Shown here piece after piece: positions 45,834-55,605 of a stretch of 64,000 nucleotides of DNA. Position numbers and translations under genes: made by a program. The notes under the pieces are model-generated. The model did not search any database. It saw only the letters and a program-made list of their open reading frames with translations, and was not told the origin of the DNA. The stretch's first letter is position 1; the number at the start of each line of letters is the position of its first letter. Source of the stretch: Pseudomonadales bacterium (GTDB taxonomy: Bacteria > Pseudomonadota > Gammaproteobacteria > Pseudomonadales > Halieaceae); contig JACKNV010000006.1 in assembly GCA_024234735.1 (NCBI GenBank), positions 62,001 to 126,000 on the forward strand, in the 5' to 3' direction.

Positions 45834-45842
45834 TGTGGATAA
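45834..45842 (-). promoter_or_regulatory. DnaA box, reverse orientation
   Basis: Perfect TGTGGATAA, on the rpmH side of the AT-rich element and inverted relative to the first box. Confidence 0.85.
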
Positions 45843-46013
45843 CATGTTAATAATTATTGGAAAATGTGTGCGCCGATGGCCGCAGCACGCGCCGTTGAAG
45901 GCCTGGGGCGACCACGCCGGGAAGTGCCTCGTTCGCCGGCCTGTCGACCGGCCAGTGCACTCATGCAGACGGGCGATGCCGGGGACAATCGGGTATTATT
46001 ACCGCGCCTGCAA

Positions 46014-46042
46014 TTGAATTGGGCGCCGCATTTCACTAGAAT
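46014..46042 (+). promoter_or_regulatory. Sigma-70 promoter of rpmH operon
   Basis: TTGAAT (46014-46019), a 17-bp spacer and TAGAAT (46037-46042). Transcription would start near 46049, giving an 80-nt leader for rpmH. Confidence 0.8.
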
Positions 46043-46128
46043 ACCCCACCTTTTTTCCGGCCAACAACCGCGATACAGCTGAAGCAGATCGCGACCGGCG
46101 GCACGAACTCGCTCTGGAAGCCTTAGTT

Positions 46129-46263
46129 ATGAAAAGAACATTTCAACCCAGCGTCATCAAACGCGCCCGCACCCACGGCTTTCGCGCCCGTATGGCAACC
46201 CGCGGCGGTCGCCAGGTGATCAACCGTCGTCGCGCCCGGGGCCGCAAGCGCCTGGCACTCTGA
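46129..46263 (+). CDS. rpmH: 50S ribosomal protein L34
   Basis: 44 residues, MKRTFQPSVIKRARTHGFR followed by the Arg-rich end RRRARGRKRLAL; the full family sequence pattern is conserved. It opens the rpmH-rnpA-yidD-yidC-mnmE unit to the right of oriC. Confidence 0.98.
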   Translation: MKRTFQPSVIKRARTHGFRARMATRGGRQVINRRRARGRKRLAL

Positions 46264-46270
46264 AACGGCA

Positions 46271-46669
46271 GTGGAAGGGGGTAAGCAGGGCTGCGCGTTT
46301 CCCAGGTCCAAACGCTTACTCAACGCCAGCGACTACAGCCGGGTATTCGAGCAACCGGATGCCAAGGCCTCGCACAGATTCCTGCTGCTACTGGCCCGGC
46401 ACAACGATGCCGATAACCATCGCCTGGGACTGGTTATAGCCAAAAAGAACGTTCGCCTGGCGGTAGGGCGCAACCGGATAAAGCGCCTGGCCAGGGAGTT
46501 CTTTCGTGCCCTGCCCGCCGCTGACTGTACAGTCGATGTCGTGCTGCTCACACGCCGGGGCATAGACCAGTTGGATAATGCCGAGGTATCCACTATATTG
46601 CAGCAGCAGTGGCAAAAACTGAGCCGCCAATTCCCCAAGCCTGAACCAGACACCAGCCGGGACCGCTAA
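46271..46669 (+). CDS. rnpA: Ribonuclease P protein component
   Basis: Protein cofactor of RNase P in tRNA 5' maturation. Up to 132 residues, with KRLLNASDYSRVFEQ and the RNR signature VAKKN-type segment IAKKNVRLAVGRNRIKRLAREFFR. The GTG at 46271, seven bases past rpmH, is taken as start; no clear ribosome site is seen, so coupling to rpmH translation is likely. The last base of its stop overlaps the yidD start. Confidence 0.93.
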   Translation: MEGGKQGCAFPRSKRLLNASDYSRVFEQPDAKASHRFLLLLARHNDADNHRLGLVIAKKNVRLAVGRNRIKRLAREFFRALPAADCTVDVVLLTRRGIDQLDNAEVSTILQQQWQKLSRQFPKPEPDTSRDR

Positions 46670-46896
46670 TGCGCCGCTTGTTCATTTTCCTGATCGACTG
46701 TTACAAGATCTGTCTGAGTCCCCTGCTGGGCAACCATTGCCGGTTCTATCCAAGCTGTTCCAGCTATGCCCGGGAAGCCATCGCATCCCACGGCGTCCTG
46801 CGCGGCAGTTACCTCGCCCTGAAACGCCTGGCGAAATGCCACCCATGGCACGAAGGCGGGATCGACCCCGTTCCGCCCTGCCCGCATTCACACTAG
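46669..46896 (+). CDS. yidD: Membrane protein insertion efficiency factor YidD
   Basis: 75 residues with the conserved CRFYPSCSSYAREAI and RGSYLALKRLAKCHPWHEGGIDPVP segments, an amphipathic inner-membrane protein aiding YidC. Stop of rnpA and ATG overlap (TAATG). Confidence 0.96.
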   Translation: MRRLFIFLIDCYKICLSPLLGNHCRFYPSCSSYAREAIASHGVLRGSYLALKRLAKCHPWHEGGIDPVPPCPHSH

Positions 46897-46911
46897 ACCA
46901 AAGAAGCTATT

Positions 46912-48621
46912 ATGGATTTGCAACGTTCATTGCTGATCGGCGCCATCGCCGTACTGTCCTTCATGTTGCTCACCAAGTGGGTAGACTTCAAGGACAGCAA
47001 GGTTGCTCCCCAGGTACAGGAAAGCGGCCGGCTGCTGGCGGCAAACGATTCCGACATGCCCGCCGCGCCGGCCCAGCGAACCAGTGCCGACTCCCAGGGC
47101 GACACGGAAGACCTTCCCGAGCTGGCCGCAAATGAATTACCCAAACAGGCCTCCCCGGGAGCGAGCGCCCAATCAACAGGTCGGGTTATCCAGGTCTATA
47201 CCGATGTGTTGCAACTGGCCATAGACCTGGAAGGCGGGGATATTATCGAACTGGACCTGCCCGCATTCCCGGCACGAATCGACACACCGGACGTACCCTA
47301 TGTGCTGCTGGAAGACAACGACACCCGTATCTATATCGCGCAAAGCGGGCTGATCGGCCCTGACGGCATCGATCGCAATGGCAGAGCCAGCTACACGACT
47401 ACTTCTTCTATATATAAGCTGGAGGAGGGCGCTGACTCCCTGGTTATTGATCTCAACTGGCAAAATGACCAGGGCATCGAGGTAATCAAGCGTTTCACGT
47501 TCAAGCGCGGCGATTACCTCATCCAGGTCGACTACCTGATCGAAAATGGCAGCGAAAGCCGCTGGCAGGCAAACCTGTTCGGGCAATTAAAACGTGACAA
47601 CAGCCCGGCCCCTTCTTCCGGTGCCTCGGGCGGCATGGGTATATCCCCCTTCCTCGGTGCGGCCATCACCCAACCCGACGACCACTTCACCAAAATTACC
47701 TTCAAGGACATGAAGGAAGACCCCTTCAAAGCCACCTTGCCCGGCGGATGGATCGCCATGATCCAGCACTACTTCCTCAGCGCCTGGATTCCCAATCCTG
47801 ACCAGCAACACACCTACAGCACACGGGTTACCGGCAGTGATTTCAATATCGCTGGCTTTACCAGCCCTGCGGTGGTGCTGGACCCAGGCCAGCGAGGTGA
47901 AACCGGTGCCCGTTTTTATGGTGGACCCAAGGATCAGTATCGCCTGCGGGAAATCTCCCCGTATCTTGACCTGAGTGTGGACTACGGCTGGCTGTGGTGG
48001 ATCGCCCAGCCCCTGTTCTGGCTGCTGACCAAAATCCACGCCCTGGTGGGCAACTGGGGTGTCGCCATCATCCTGTTGACCGTGCTGATCAAGGCGGTTT
48101 TCTTCAAACTCTCGGCCACCAGTTACCGCTCCATGGCCAATATGCGCCGTGTGCAACCAAAGATGCAGGACATCCGCGAACAGTACGCCGACGACAAACA
48201 GAAACAGTCCCAGGCCATGATGGATCTGTACCGCAAGGAAAAGATAAACCCCATGGGGGGATGTCTGCCCATTCTGGTACAGATGCCGGTGTTTATCTCC
48301 CTGTACTGGGTATTGATGGAAAGCGTGGAATTGCGCCAGGCACCTTTTGTCCTGTGGATCAAGGACCTGTCGGTCATGGACCCCTACTTCGTGCTGCCAC
48401 TGCTGATGGGCGCGAGCATGTTCTTCATGCAAAAACTCAACCCGCCACCACCGGACCCCATGCAGGCCAAGATCATGCAGTGGATGCCGGTGATCTTCAC
48501 CTTCTTCTTCCTGTGGTTCCCTGCTGGCCTGGTGCTGTACTGGGTTGTGAATAACCTGTTGTCCATGGCTCAGCAATATGTGATCACCAGGCAGATAGAG
48601 GGGCAGGCGAGCAAGCCCTGA
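46912..48621 (+). CDS. yidC: Membrane protein insertase YidC
   Basis: Inserts inner-membrane proteins, including ATP synthase subunit c. 569 residues: N-terminal helix (SLLIGAIAVLSFMLLTKWVD), a large periplasmic beta-sandwich domain (about 60-340), then the conserved insertase core with VGNWGVAIILLTVLIKAVFF, SYRSMANMRRVQPKMQ and the hydrophilic-groove Arg in YRSM; cytoplasmic EKINPMGGCLPILVQMPVF. Its TGA overlaps the proposed mnmE start. Confidence 0.97.
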   Translation: MDLQRSLLIGAIAVLSFMLLTKWVDFKDSKVAPQVQESGRLLAANDSDMPAAPAQRTSADSQGDTEDLPELAANELPKQASPGASAQSTGRVIQVYTDVLQLAIDLEGGDIIELDLPAFPARIDTPDVPYVLLEDNDTRIYIAQSGLIGPDGIDRNGRASYTTTSSIYKLEEGADSLVIDLNWQNDQGIEVIKRFTFKRGDYLIQVDYLIENGSESRWQANLFGQLKRDNSPAPSSGASGGMGISPFLGAAITQPDDHFTKITFKDMKEDPFKATLPGGWIAMIQHYFLSAWIPNPDQQHTYSTRVTGSDFNIAGFTSPAVVLDPGQRGETGARFYGGPKDQYRLREISPYLDLSVDYGWLWWIAQPLFWLLTKIHALVGNWGVAIILLTVLIKAVFFKLSATSYRSMANMRRVQPKMQDIREQYADDKQKQSQAMMDLYRKEKINPMGGCLPILVQMPVFISLYWVLMESVELRQAPFVLWIKDLSVMDPYFVLPLLMGASMFFMQKLNPPPPDPMQAKIMQWMPVIFTFFFLWFPAGLVLYWVVNNLLSMAQQYVITRQIEGQASKP

Positions 48622-49979
48622 TCGACGGGGATACCATCGCTGCAGTCGCCACCGCTCCGGGCCGCGGTGGCGTCGGCATTATCCGTCTGTCGGGCGCGAC
48701 GGCCAGGGCTATCGGCGAGGCCATGACCGGGTTGACGCTGGCGCCACGCCACGCCCACTACGCCTGCTTTCGCAACCTCGCCGGTACGTCGCTGGACAGT
48801 GGCATCGCGTTGTTTTTCCCGGCGCCGAATTCCTTCACCGGCGAAGACGTGGTGGAGCTACAGGGCCACGGCGGCCCGGTGATACTCGATTTGCTCCTGC
48901 AGGACGCCTGTCGCCGCGGCGCCCGGCAGGCGCTACCCGGTGAGTTTTCCCAGCGCGCCTACCTCAATGACAAACTTGACCTGGCCCAGGCTGAGGCGAT
49001 AGCCGACCTCATCAACAGCAGCACCGAGCAGGCGGCCCTCAACGCCACCCGCTCACTGCAGGGAGCGTTTTCCCGGAAGATCGATGAGCTGGTAGCCATG
49101 GTTACCCGGCTGCGGGTGTACGTGGAAGCGGCTATCGACTTTCCCGAAGAGGAAATAGACTTCATCGAGGAAGGGCAGGTCGCCGACCAACTGGCCGGGA
49201 TCATCGGGCAACTGCAATCCGTGCTGGAACAGGCCCGGCAGGGCAGCATCCTGCGCGAGGGCATGAAACTGGTCATCGCCGGACAACCCAACGCCGGCAA
49301 GTCCAGCCTGCTCAATGCCCTGGCCGGGACGGATATCGCGATCGTTACGTCCATGGCCGGCACCACCCGCGACGTGCTTCGCGAGCACATTCAGCTCGAT
49401 GGCATGCCCCTGCACATCGTCGATACCGCCGGATTACGAGACGCCGAGGACGAGGTCGAACGCGAGGGCATCCGGCGCGCCAGGGAAGAAATTGCCTCGG
49501 CGGACCGTATCCTGCTGGTGGTCGACAGCAATGGCCCCGACGACGCCGATACCGATTCACTGCTGTCCTCCCCGGCAGCTGGCGCGCCGCGTACCACTGC
49601 AGTCACTGTCGTTTACAACAAGTGCGATCTGTCCGGCCTGCACCCGGGAATAGAGGAAGACGCGCAATACACCCGGGTCACACTCTCCGCCAGGACCGGT
49701 GCCGGACTTGGCCTGCTGAAACAACACCTCAAGGACAGCATGGGCTTCAGTGGGGCCGCGGAGGGCAACTTCAGCGCCCGGCGCCGCCATCTGCAGGCCC
49801 TGGAGTCCGCGCTGCGTTTTCTCCGCGCCGGAGAGGCACAATTGGCCGGAACAGGTGCCGGCGAACTGCTGGCGGAAGACCTGCGTGCCTGTCAACATGC
49901 GCTGGGGGAAATCACCGGCGCGGTGAGCAGTGACGAATTACTGGGAAAAATCTTCTCCAGCTTCTGTATCGGCAAGTAA
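48618..49979 (+). CDS. mnmE: tRNA modification GTPase MnmE, apparent CTG start
   Basis: With MnmG it makes the cmnm5 group on wobble uridine. 453 residues: an N-terminal folate-binding domain (GRGGVGIIRLSG, FTGEDVVELQGHGGP), the G domain with GQPNAGKSSLLNALAG, DTAGLRDAEDEVE, and the invariant C-terminal CIGK. No ATG, GTG or TTG exists in frame between the stop at 48552 and ATG 48723, which would remove the conserved GRGGVGI. CTG at 48618 gives (M)IDGDTIAA, exactly matching the spacing of E. coli MSDNDTIVA, and overlaps the yidC stop as CTGA. Confidence 0.9.
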   Translation: MIDGDTIAAVATAPGRGGVGIIRLSGATARAIGEAMTGLTLAPRHAHYACFRNLAGTSLDSGIALFFPAPNSFTGEDVVELQGHGGPVILDLLLQDACRRGARQALPGEFSQRAYLNDKLDLAQAEAIADLINSSTEQAALNATRSLQGAFSRKIDELVAMVTRLRVYVEAAIDFPEEEIDFIEEGQVADQLAGIIGQLQSVLEQARQGSILREGMKLVIAGQPNAGKSSLLNALAGTDIAIVTSMAGTTRDVLREHIQLDGMPLHIVDTAGLRDAEDEVEREGIRRAREEIASADRILLVVDSNGPDDADTDSLLSSPAAGAPRTTAVTVVYNKCDLSGLHPGIEEDAQYTRVTLSARTGAGLGLLKQHLKDSMGFSGAAEGNFSARRRHLQALESALRFLRAGEAQLAGTGAGELLAEDLRACQHALGEITGAVSSDELLGKIFSSFCIGK

Positions 49980-50504
49980 GCTCCCACAGCCTGTCCAGTG
50001 CTTGTCCACAAGCCATGCATTGAGCTGTACGTTCCTACCCAACCATCACCAGTTTGGCCACAGGCTATTAGCGGAAAACACGGTTTAATCGCCGCTACTG
50101 TCGCGCCTGAGGACAGCGGGCTGGATAAGCCCTGAACCTGTTCTGTGAGAAATGTGGAAAAGCCAGCTATCGCCACTGCCGGTATTCACCGCCCCCTATT
50201 TGCCAACATTCGATCAACAGCCCGGGCAGTGGTTTTCACCGCCAGGCCCAGTGTTTATAGCCCTGTTTATTACAACGCTAACTAACTGTTTAATTTAGTA
50301 AAAACCCGTTTATCCAGAACCTTCCGTGGCCCCAATAACTACAACAATAATAATCCTATATACCTACATATATATTAATTAATAAATAGTATGTTACCGA
50401 GGCAGACGGTAAGTGGTTTTTCTTCTGGTCTTACCTCCAGCAGAACGACGCGACTGAATATTGCCGCGTGTCCGCAAACAATTGCCGAACAGGTAGGTAT
50501 AGAC
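49980..50504. other. 525-bp AT-rich intergenic region after mnmE
   Basis: Both flanking genes end here, so no start-codon-proximal promoter is required, yet the gap is long for this dense genome. The right part (about 50265-50400) is strongly AT-rich. One sequence fits the DnaA-box consensus TTWTNCACA (TGTGGAAAA at 50153-50161, reverse), and near matches occur at 50002-50010 (TTGTCCACA) and 50310-50318 (TTATCCAGA). A GGTAAG/CTTACC inverted repeat spans about 50408-50435. No ORF or tRNA seen. Confidence 0.5.
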
Positions 50505-50945
50505 CTAATCGCCGTCAGGTAGCAGGAAGTGAGCGCGAGCTAGCGCCACCGGTGCCGTTCGGTCATCCTGCCAGGCGGTGATACTGACATTGGCTATTTG
50601 CCGGCCCTGGCGAGTCAGGGTACAAATGGCGAAGCTGTCTCGCAGGCGGGCCGGGCGCAGGTAATCCAGGGAAAAGTTGATGATTTTCGGCAATACTAGC
50701 GCAGCCATGCGAGCTATCAGGTAGAAAGTCCCCGCCTGTTCCATGAAAGCCCCCACCACACCGCCGTGGATGGCTGGCAGGGTGGGATTACCCACCAGTT
50801 TCCGGTCAGCCGGCAGAATGAACAGGATGTCGCCATCGTGAACTTCGGCCCTGATACCCAGATGTACGGCATAGGGAACTTTCTGCAACCACAGGGAGAG
50901 GGTGTCTGCATCCGGTGGCCGCTTGATCAACTCTGCCAGATTCAC
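50505..50945 (-). CDS. PaaI-like hotdog-fold thioesterase, copy A
   Basis: 146 residues of the acyl-CoA thioesterase 4HBT/PaaI type: the hotdog core helix motif PAIHGGVVGAFMEQAG with the HGG segment before the catalytic acidic residue, and the strand KIINFSLDYLRPARLRD. The start is GTG at 50945, overlapping the stop of the upstream thioesterase gene (GTGA), so the two are co-translated. Substrate unknown; probably an acyl-CoA. Confidence 0.85.
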   Translation of the reverse strand: MNLAELIKRPPDADTLSLWLQKVPYAVHLGIRAEVHDGDILFILPADRKLVGNPTLPAIHGGVVGAFMEQAGTFYLIARMAALVLPKIINFSLDYLRPARLRDSFAICTLTRQGRQIANVSITAWQDDRTAPVALARAHFLLPDGD

Positions 50946-51430
50946 TGCTGTTGTACCCCGGCTTGCGAGGTTCGTAACAGTTCGTCGAGATTGAGTTCGG
51001 GCATCTGCACCCAACTGCCAGTCGCCCGGGCAATGGGCTGTAGCGCGGACTCGCAATAGGCGAAGCCCTCCACGAACAGCACCCGACGGGTAACCTTGTA
51101 TACTTTTGCGCAAGCCAGAATGTCCCGCCCAGCCGCGGCCACCCCCAGGTGATCTATGCGCAGGTCCAGGGTGGGCGTGATGTTCGTTTCTACCCGGTCG
51201 CAACAAATGCCGGCCGTACCCAGGGTCTGGTCGAGGAGCACGGTTATCACCCCGCTGTGAATCACCCCGGTATCCGGATTGCCGATCAGTTCGGGGCGAT
51301 AGGGCAAGCGCAGGGTAACCTCCTCGCCGCACACCTTTTCAAGGCGAATTCCCTGTAATACGCAGTGTGGTATGAAAGCGCACATCTGCTCGATGAGGCG
51401 TTCTTTTTCGCGGTCGGAACGTGGTGGCAC
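50942..51430 (-). CDS. PaaI-like hotdog-fold thioesterase, copy B
   Basis: 162 residues, a second hotdog protein with the motif GVIHSGVITVLLDQTLG and the core strand TPTLDLRIDHLGVAA. It is distinct from copy A (limited similarity outside the motif), so the pair may form a heteromer or act on different acyl chains. GTG at 51430 is the first in-frame start; ATG 51385 is possible. It is 116 bases downstream of hppA on the same strand. Confidence 0.85.
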   Translation of the reverse strand: MPPRSDREKERLIEQMCAFIPHCVLQGIRLEKVCGEEVTLRLPYRPELIGNPDTGVIHSGVITVLLDQTLGTAGICCDRVETNITPTLDLRIDHLGVAAAGRDILACAKVYKVTRRVLFVEGFAYCESALQPIARATGSWVQMPELNLDELLRTSQAGVQQQ

Positions 51431-51512
51431 GAGGTACTATCCCGGCGATTGATCGTCGGGGCATGGTACCGTCCACAGGGATTGCAGAAAAGGGCGAAGA
51501 AGCGACACGGCA

Positions 51513-51540
51513 GGGCGCAACCCGGGACAGGGCTGCGCCC
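51513..51540 (-). terminator. Stem-loop after hppA
   Basis: GGGCGCA (51513-51519) pairs with TGCGCCC (51534-51540), with inner CCC/GGG pairs after one mismatch. It lies 6 bases beyond the hppA stop. No T-tract on the minus strand, so termination may be partial. Confidence 0.4.
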
Positions 51541-51546
51541 CGTGGC

Positions 51547-53535
<1,989 letters not shown>

Positions 53536-53681
53536 CGTCGTAAACCCTCTTTATTATTTGTAGTACCTTCAACATGCTACCCAATTAGCCAGCACTGTGA
53601 CAAGCAGCGGCCCTGCGCTGGCTGCAACACAAAACAGCGTTATACTGTCGCCCCCATTGCGACATGATCGAGAGGTGATTG

Positions 53682-54737
53682 GTGGCCTGGTTGTTTGTAT
53701 TGCTGGTGGCGCTGACCGCCGTCACACTGGTTCACCTGCGCGGGTCCAGCCTGCGCCAGTTCGACAGCCCGCCCGGACAGCGTTTTTCCCACGGCGATGA
53801 GCCCAGTGAAGAGCACGACGCGGTGGTGGCATCCCTGCAGGTCGGCGCCAGCAACATGCGGCGCGGCTCGCGTAGCCAGCGCCTGGCCGTAGCGCGCGAA
53901 TACATGGATAACATCTCCCAGGGGTTGCAACTGGATGCCACAATCACCCCGGTGGATGTCCAGGGAATACCCGCCGAATGGGTGCTGGCGCCCGGAGCGG
54001 ACCCGGATCGCCGGGTGCTGTACATACACGGCGGCGCTTTCATGATGGGCAGTCCGCGCAGCCATCGCAATATCACCAACCGGTTTTCCGAGGTCAGCGG
54101 TGCGGCGGTGCTCGCCATCGATTACCGCCTCATGCCCGAAAATACCCGGATGGCAGGTATCGAGGATTGCCGCAACGCGTATCTGTGGATACTGGATAAC
54201 GGTCCAGCGGGGGCGAGTGCCCCGGCGCAACGGGTGTTTGTCGGCGGCGATTCAGCTGGCGGCAACCTGGCCCTGTCTCTCATCGCATGGGTCCGCGACC
54301 AGGGGTTGCGGGCACCCGACGCGGCGGTGGCCCTGTCGCCGGCAACGGACAGCACTTTCGGCTCCCCGAGTCTGAAGCGCAATCTGGAGACCGACGCCAT
54401 GCTGGGCCCTACCTTCAGCATTCTGGCCAGGGTGCCGCGCCCACTGCTGTGGTGGTTATCGTGGGCGCAGGCGCGTATCAGTCCCGCCAACCCGGTGGTA
54501 TCGCCTGTGTATGGCGACCTGTCGGGCCTGCCGCCAGTGCTGGTTCATGCCAGCGAGGCGGAAATGCTTTACGGTGACGCCTTGCGCTATGTCAATCGCG
54601 CCCGGGCCGAGGGGTCGCCCGCCAGACTGCAAAGCTGGGCGCATATGGTGCATGTCTGGCATATGTTTTACCCCCAGCTCACGGAGGCTCGTGAGGCGTG
54701 GGACGAGATCGGCAAATTCATTGCGGAGGTCGGCTGA
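53682..54737 (+). CDS. Alpha/beta hydrolase, hormone-sensitive lipase family
   Basis: 351 residues. An N-terminal hydrophobic segment (WLFVLLVALTAVTLVHL) may anchor it in the membrane or act as an uncleaved signal. The HSL/GDXG motifs are present: oxyanion HGGAFMMG and nucleophile GDSAGGN; the acid and His lie in the last 80 residues (EAEMLYGD, HVWHMF). GTG 53682 has AGAGG six bases upstream. Likely an esterase on short or medium acyl chains; substrate unknown. Confidence 0.87.
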   Translation: MAWLFVLLVALTAVTLVHLRGSSLRQFDSPPGQRFSHGDEPSEEHDAVVASLQVGASNMRRGSRSQRLAVAREYMDNISQGLQLDATITPVDVQGIPAEWVLAPGADPDRRVLYIHGGAFMMGSPRSHRNITNRFSEVSGAAVLAIDYRLMPENTRMAGIEDCRNAYLWILDNGPAGASAPAQRVFVGGDSAGGNLALSLIAWVRDQGLRAPDAAVALSPATDSTFGSPSLKRNLETDAMLGPTFSILARVPRPLLWWLSWAQARISPANPVVSPVYGDLSGLPPVLVHASEAEMLYGDALRYVNRARAEGSPARLQSWAHMVHVWHMFYPQLTEAREAWDEIGKFIAEVG

Positions 54738-54758
54738 GCCGCCGGCGGGAGCACTGCT

Positions 54759-55595
54759 ATGCAACACACAGAGGGTACTTTCCAGGCCGCGGACGGTGCC
54801 GAGATCTACTGGCAGTACTGGCAGCCGGCCGCGCCGCCGCGGGCGCTGTTGTTGGTGGTTCACGGTGCCGGTGAGCACAGCAGCCGCTATGCGACCTTCG
54901 CACGCTATTTCACCGCGCGCGGTTATGTCGTAGGCGCACTGGACCATCCCGGCCACGGCAAGTCTGCCGGCCAGTACGGTCACATCGAGCGCCTCGATGG
55001 CCTGTTGGCCACGCTGGAGCAGTTCCGGGAGCGACTGAGTGCCGATTTTGCCGGCCTGCCTGCCTTCCTGGTCGGCCACAGCATGGGGGGGCTGCTGGCC
55101 TGCCTGCACCTGCTGTCCCACCAGCCGGAGTATGTCGGTTGCGTGCTGTCGGGTGCGGCCATCCGCGTCGATGAAGAACCGGGATTCTGGCAGCGGCTGG
55201 CGATACGTTGCCTGTCCCTGCTAACTCCCGCAAAGGGCATCATGCAACTCGATGCCAATGGGGTGAGCAGGGATCCGGCCGTTGTGGCCGCTTATGTCCA
55301 GGACCCGCTGGTCAACCATGATCCGATGTCGGCGCGCATGGTGGCGGAGCTGTTCCGCGGTATGCATCGACTGCAGGCCGAGGCCGGAAAGATTACCCTG
55401 CCACTGTTGATCCTGCACGGCGAGGCGGACCCCATGACCTCGCCGGAAGGTTCGCGCTTTCTCTATGAGAATGCCGGGTCGGAGGACAAGTCCCTGGAAA
55501 TCTTCCCGGGCCTGTACCATGAAATTTTCAATGAACCCGAGCGCGATGCCGTGTTCGGGGATATTCTCGAGTGGTGTGACAAGCGCCTGGTCTGA
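54759..55595 (+). CDS. Monoacylglycerol lipase-like alpha/beta hydrolase
   Basis: 278 residues with the bacterial MGL pattern: HGAGEHSSRY oxyanion region, nucleophile GHSMGG, acid in HGEADPMTSP and His in LYHEIFNEPERD. No signal peptide. It is 21 bases after the HSL-type gene and probably in one unit with it, so the two could act in sequence on acylglycerols (inference). Confidence 0.9.
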   Translation: MQHTEGTFQAADGAEIYWQYWQPAAPPRALLLVVHGAGEHSSRYATFARYFTARGYVVGALDHPGHGKSAGQYGHIERLDGLLATLEQFRERLSADFAGLPAFLVGHSMGGLLACLHLLSHQPEYVGCVLSGAAIRVDEEPGFWQRLAIRCLSLLTPAKGIMQLDANGVSRDPAVVAAYVQDPLVNHDPMSARMVAELFRGMHRLQAEAGKITLPLLILHGEADPMTSPEGSRFLYENAGSEDKSLEIFPGLYHEIFNEPERDAVFGDILEWCDKRLV

Positions 55596-55605
55596 AGCGC
55601 GCCGC

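Larger units (their letters stand above)
45589..46013. other. oriC: Chromosomal replication origin region oriC
   Basis: The dnaA-rpmH gap is the oriC site in Pseudomonas and relatives. Seen here: two perfect 9-bp DnaA boxes, TTATCCACA forward at 45715-45723 and TGTGGATAA (reverse box) at 45834-45842; between them an AT-rich stretch at about 45738-45790 that could be the unwinding element; and a second AT-rich patch at 45838-45860. No perfect further box was found by eye. The flanking genes read away from this point in both directions, as expected of a leading-strand bias. Confidence 0.85.

Noticed and set aside
48723..49979. mnmE starting at ATG 48723
   Set aside because: This would delete the conserved N-terminal GRGGVGIIRLSG segment encoded in the same open frame.
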